The notes under the pieces are model-generated. The model did no database searches and was not told the DNA's origin. It saw only the letters and a list, made by a program, of their open reading frames with translations. This document shows positions 32,291-35,398 of a stretch of DNA of 35,398 nt, one piece after another. The stretch is from Deltaproteobacteria bacterium (GTDB lineage Bacteria; Myxococcota_A; Polyangia; JACPQR01): assembly GCA_016190375.1 (NCBI GenBank), contig JACPQR010000118.1:1-35398 (forward strand), read 5' to 3'. Made by a program: the position numbers and the translations under genes. Positions within the stretch are counted from its first letter, which is position 1. Each line of letters starts with the position of its first letter.

Positions 32291-34989
32291 CGCGTGCCGC
32301 CGTCGGTCGGGGCGCCGGAGCGCTCGGCGTCACGCATCATCTCCTCGATGGTCTGGACCCGCTGCCTCTTGGTGCCGGGAGCCGGCTCGCCTTCCTCCCC
32401 GGCCTCGGGCGCGGCACCTTCGCCGCCCTCCAGCTCGCGCATCATCTGGTCGATGCTCTGGACGCCTTGCTTCTTGGCAGGGGCTCCGCCGTCGGGTCGG
32501 TCGGCCGGCTCGGCGGTCTCGCCGTCATCGCCCGCTCGCGGGCTGGGTGGCTCGTCGGATGAAGAGCCCTGCGGCTCGCCCATGATCGCGTTCGCGAGGC
32601 CCACCGAGACGCTCGGCACGTAGGTGATCACCGCGAGGCCGATCATCATCAAGAGGATGAAGGGCACGACGGCGCGGATCAGGTACGTCATCGGCTTTCC
32701 GAAGAGCGTGCTCGAGACGAACAGGTTCAGGCCGACCGGCGGCGTCAGGTAGCCGATCTCCAGGTTGACGATGAAGATGATCCCGAAGTGCATCGGGTCG
32801 ACGCCGACGGCCATGGCCATCGGGGCGAGGAGCGGCACGAACACGAACATCGCGCTCATGATGTCCATGAGGCAGCCGACGACGAGGAGGAGCAGGTTCA
32901 CGGCGAGCAGGAACTGCCACGGCTCGAGGTCCATCGAGCGCAGGGAGTCGGCGGCCATCGCCGGGATCTGCTGGCCTTCGAGGAACTCGCCGAAGCTCAT
33001 CGCCACGACGAGGATGACGAGGAACGAGCCGAGCAGGACGCCGGTCTCCGCAAAGACCTTGGGGATGTCCGCGAGCTTCAGGGACCGATAGATCCAGACC
33101 TCGACGACGATGGCGTAGATGACGCTGACGCCCGCCGACTCGACGGCGGTGAAGACACCCAGATAGATCCCGGCGAGGATCAGGACCGGGAAGAAAAGGG
33201 CCCAGATCCCCTCGCGCGCGGCCTCGCCGAGCTTCGACAGCGAGAACGCCGGGCGCGGCGTCCCGTCCTTGAGGCCCCGGACGATCGAGTAGCCCATCAG
33301 GATCCCGCCGATGACGAGCCCGGGCCCGATGCCGCACGCGAAGAGGCGCTCCACCTCGATGCTGGTCGTCTGGTTGACGATCGCGTAGACGATCATCGGA
33401 ATCGACGGCGGGATCAGGATGCCCAGGGAGCCGGCGCTCGTGACCAGGCCGTGCGAGAACTCCGGGCGGTAGCCTGCCGAGATCAGCGCCGGGGCCATCA
33501 TCCCGCCGATCGCGACGACGGTGGCCGGGCTCGACCCCGAGATGGCCGCGAAGATCATGCAGGCCAGTACCGCGCTGATGCCGAGCCCGCCCGGCAGCCA
33601 GCCCACCAGCGCATCCGCGAAGGCGATGAGGTGTCGGCTGATCACGCCGCGCGCCATGATCGCGCCGGACATGATGAACAGCGGGATGGCGAGCAGGGCA
33701 CGGTTGTCCGCGAGCGACACGATGCGCTCGATCAGGATGGAGAACTCCGATGGGCCGCTGATGTCGCTCCAGAGGAGGAAAGACACGACGGTGACGAGGC
33801 CGAGGACGACGAACAAGGGCTCGGCCAGGAGCACGGCGGCGAGGATCGCCGCGACGAGGATCCCACCCTTGCCGAGCAACGGCGCCAGCACGATGAGCGC
33901 CACGACCACGAAGAACACGATGGGCTTCTTCGGCTTCTCCTGGGCGCCGGTCACGCTCTCGCCGCGCGCCTTCGCTGCGGCCTCGGCCTCGGCGAGCCCC
34001 TCGGCCTTGGCGGCGGCGCCGTAGCTCCCGCCGAGCACCGTCGATACGCCCGCGCCCAGAAACCTGAGCGCGGTCAGCCCGAACGCGACGGGCACCGCGG
34101 CGCCCATGATCCACGTCGGGAGCTGCGTCTGCTCGAAGACGCCGCCGAGCGCCAGCATCCCGTGCTCCGGATGGAACACGTAGCGCCACCCGAGCCACGC
34201 CATGAATCCGCTGAAGACCGCGGCGACGACGTGGCTCAATCCGCCGACCCAGCGCCGCAGCCCGGGCGGCGTCGCTTTCTCGAGCGCCTCGAGCCGGATG
34301 TGCTTGCCTTCGTGGACGCACACGCTCGCCCCGAAGAAGCCCACCCAGAGCACGAAGAGCATCGAGATCTCCTGGCCCCAGGTGTAACCCTGCGGGAAGT
34401 AGCGCAGCGCCAGCCAGAGGAACGCCGGCGTCACGAGGAGGAGGAGCGCCGCGAGCTGCGCCCGATGACCTTGCGGACGCCGCCGCACGAGATTGATCGA
34501 CACCGCCGCGGTACCGAGGCCGTACAGCGTCAGGTACAGGTCGCGCGAGTGCAGGTGCAGGATGAGCCACCCGAAGCCGGCCGCGATCCCCGCGGTCGCG
34601 ATCGTGAGCACCGCGGCCGACTGCGCGAACGGCAGCAAGGTCCTCCCCCTCGCGCGCTCGGCACCCCGGAACGCGAAGTAGAGGAAGGCGAGGCCACCGA
34701 AGATCCCGACGAACGGCGCGACCTTCGCGTCGATGAACGCCCGGGTGCCCGCGTCGTCGATGAAGAGCAGGATCGCCATCGCCTTGCCGAGCCGCGAGTC
34801 AGGCGCTGCCAGGCGCCGCTGAACGACCTCGAGGAACACGAACACCGTGATCGCGATCAGGAAGACCGCGAACATCCCCTGCTCCAGCCGGAACACCGCC
34901 CCGTCCAGCCGCCGGATCACCCCGTCGGCCGGCGTCGGCCGCACGTCCGGAACAGGGTGCGATCGATCCTCGTCAGAAGGCGCCATCAT
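32287..34989 (-). CDS. Fused TRAP transporter permease (DctQ-DctM) with extra helices and C-terminal tail
   Basis: 900 residues. The DctQ-like small permease is at residues ~35-315: first helix MFAVFLIAITVFVFLEVVQRR, later TWGQEISMLFVLWVGFFGASVCVHEGKHIRLE and IMGAAVPVAFGL. A charged linker (~325-355) joins it to DctM (~356-800), which has DNRALLAIPLFIMSGAIMARG, FAAISGSSPATVVAIGGMM, GSLGILIPPSIPMIVYAI, FFPVLILAGIYLGVFTAVESA and LEIGYLTPPVGLNLFVSS. It imports an organic acid with ion coupling, but needs a DctP binding protein, which is not in the window. About four extra hydrophobic helices (~91-198) separate the first two DctQ helices. The cytosolic tail repeats KQGVQSIDQMMRELE and RQRVQTIEEMMRDAE. 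ATG 34989 or 34986 is chosen; no ribosome binding site is visible. The frame remains open to 35382 but that part has no transport-like sequence. Confidence 0.88.
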   Translation of the reverse strand: MMAPSDEDRSHPVPDVRPTPADGVIRRLDGAVFRLEQGMFAVFLIAITVFVFLEVVQRRLAAPDSRLGKAMAILLFIDDAGTRAFIDAKVAPFVGIFGGLAFLYFAFRGAERARGRTLLPFAQSAAVLTIATAGIAAGFGWLILHLHSRDLYLTLYGLGTAAVSINLVRRRPQGHRAQLAALLLLVTPAFLWLALRYFPQGYTWGQEISMLFVLWVGFFGASVCVHEGKHIRLEALEKATPPGLRRWVGGLSHVVAAVFSGFMAWLGWRYVFHPEHGMLALGGVFEQTQLPTWIMGAAVPVAFGLTALRFLGAGVSTVLGGSYGAAAKAEGLAEAEAAAKARGESVTGAQEKPKKPIVFFVVVALIVLAPLLGKGGILVAAILAAVLLAEPLFVVLGLVTVVSFLLWSDISGPSEFSILIERIVSLADNRALLAIPLFIMSGAIMARGVISRHLIAFADALVGWLPGGLGISAVLACMIFAAISGSSPATVVAIGGMMAPALISAGYRPEFSHGLVTSAGSLGILIPPSIPMIVYAIVNQTTSIEVERLFACGIGPGLVIGGILMGYSIVRGLKDGTPRPAFSLSKLGEAAREGIWALFFPVLILAGIYLGVFTAVESAGVSVIYAIVVEVWIYRSLKLADIPKVFAETGVLLGSFLVILVVAMSFGEFLEGQQIPAMAADSLRSMDLEPWQFLLAVNLLLLVVGCLMDIMSAMFVFVPLLAPMAMAVGVDPMHFGIIFIVNLEIGYLTPPVGLNLFVSSTLFGKPMTYLIRAVVPFILLMMIGLAVITYVPSVSVGLANAIMGEPQGSSSDEPPSPRAGDDGETAEPADRPDGGAPAKKQGVQSIDQMMRELEGGEGAAPEAGEEGEPAPGTKRQRVQTIEEMMRDAERSGAPTDGGTR

Positions 34990-35093
34990 TGGCGGCGAGG
35001 GTATCAGATCGGCCGGGCCTCTCCACGCGACGGGCGGGGACCTCGGGGTCGGCGAGCTCGTGGATCGGGCGCCTGTCGGGGCCGCCGCGACGG

Positions 35094-35132
35094 GCTCCGC
35101 CCAGTCGTCGCGACAGCGAACGGAGGCCGATT
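35094..35132. repeat. 39-base direct repeat, copy 1
   Basis: Begins GCTCCGCCCAGTCGTCGCGA and ends GGCCGATT. It matches copy 2 (35200-35238) at 38 of 39 positions by eye; the difference is G versus C after ACGGA. It contains the palindrome GTCGCGAC. Confidence 0.85.
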
Positions 35133-35199
35133 CACTCGGCCGTAGTGAGCGAGCACACCGAGCATCGCATCGGGGGGGTCCGCGGGGGGGCGAAGCCGA

Positions 35200-35238
35200 G
35201 CTCCGCCCAGTCGTCGCGACAGCGAACGGACGCCGATT
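35200..35238. repeat. 39-base direct repeat, copy 2
   Basis: Second copy, 106 bases after the first in the same orientation, differing by one base. The spacing and the palindrome GTCGCGAC inside each copy could make two regulator-binding sites, or this may be a dispersed genomic repeat. Confidence 0.85.
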
Positions 35239-35381
35239 TGGATGGGTGCAGTTCCCGGTTTGCAGGCATCGGGAGCCCGCAAATGGCAGCGGTTGCGGAG
35301 CGAGCCGGATGGGGAGGGCTACTTCTACTGGGATAATCGCGTCCCCTGCGGATGGGGTGGGCAGGTGCGTGGGCGCGGGCA

Positions 35382-35398
35382 TTGACGTTGACGTTGAC
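35382..35398. repeat. TTGACG hexamer repeat, cut by the window edge
   Basis: TTGACG, TTGACG, TTGAC: nearly three in-phase copies running to the last base, so the array very likely continues outside. The unit resembles a -35 hexamer, which may be coincidental. Confidence 0.7.

Larger units (their letters stand above)
34990..35398. other. Non-coding terminal region with repeats
   Basis: About 400 bases without a supportable gene upstream of the TRAP permease. It holds two copies of a 39-base direct repeat, a short inverted repeat TCACT/AGTGA (35132-35148) between them, runs of G (GGGGGGG) and the start of a TTGACG repeat at the edge. The TRAP promoter should lie here, but I could not pick it. 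Confidence 0.6.

Noticed and set aside
32788..35145. 785-residue plus-strand frame opposite the TRAP permease
   Set aside because: Charged low-complexity shadow of a clear multi-helix transporter.
35094..35238. CRISPR array
   Set aside because: Only two copies with a 67-base spacer that has its own structure, no further repeats and no cas genes.
34990..35382. N-terminal extension of the TRAP permease to an ATG at 35382
   Set aside because: The extra 131 residues are Arg/Pro-rich, cover the direct repeats and resemble no transporter; ATG 34989 is more likely.

Overview
The window is high-GC DNA from a Gram-negative bacterium: it has lpxB for lipid A, several lipoprotein signals and outer-membrane-type proteins. 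It most resembles Myxococcota (former Deltaproteobacteria). The hints are lipoproteins with Asp/Ser/Gly-rich linkers, a protein with DUF4215-type cysteine-rich repeats and P-domains, a Tgl/PilF-like TPR lipoprotein, a chemosensory operon with a HEAT-repeat protein, and frequent GTG/TTG starts. This placement is inferred from gene content only.

Layout. 0.1-4.6 kb: an SppA-type peptidase (+), then a BtpA-family TIM barrel coupled to a small predicted outer-membrane protein (-), then a secreted protein with a Pro-rich linker (+). 4.6-7.9 kb: lpxB, a GT39-family membrane glycosyltransferase and a polyprenyl-phosphate sugar synthase (all -), plausibly one lipid A/envelope glycan cassette, with a divergent DUF721 (DciA-like) gene. 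8.4-14 kb: a DUF4832 lipoprotein, RecQ helicase, and a large lipoprotein with an Asp-Gly tract, Cys-rich repeats and three P-domains (all -). 14.3-25.6 kb: one tightly packed minus-strand array, cheY-cheA-cheW-cheW-HEAT-cheR-cheB-GAF/coiled-coil-cheY-trpF-trpB-trpA. It has almost no intergenic space and no methyl-accepting receptor gene. 25.7-29.7 kb: an M20 amidohydrolase (+), a Tgl-like TPR lipoprotein / RodZ-like HTH membrane protein / recO operon (-), and a secreted protein after queE. 29.7-31.5 kb: queE, a Crp-family regulator and an FKBP isomerase (-). 31.6-35 kb: a Pro-rich repeat lipoprotein (-), a truncated VapC-type PIN remnant (+), and a fused DctQ-DctM TRAP permease (-). The last ~400 bases are non-coding, with direct repeats and the beginning of a hexamer repeat.

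The strongest themes are three. First, the receptor-less chemosensory operon carries HEAT and GAF/coiled-coil accessory proteins and runs directly into trpFBA. Second, ten junctions in the window have the form GTGA (stop TGA overlapping start GTG), which implies widespread translational coupling. Third, the lpxB-GT39-DPM1 cassette suggests polyprenyl-phosphate-dependent sugar decoration of lipid A. I saw no rRNA, tRNA, CRISPR array, insertion sequence or complete mobile element.
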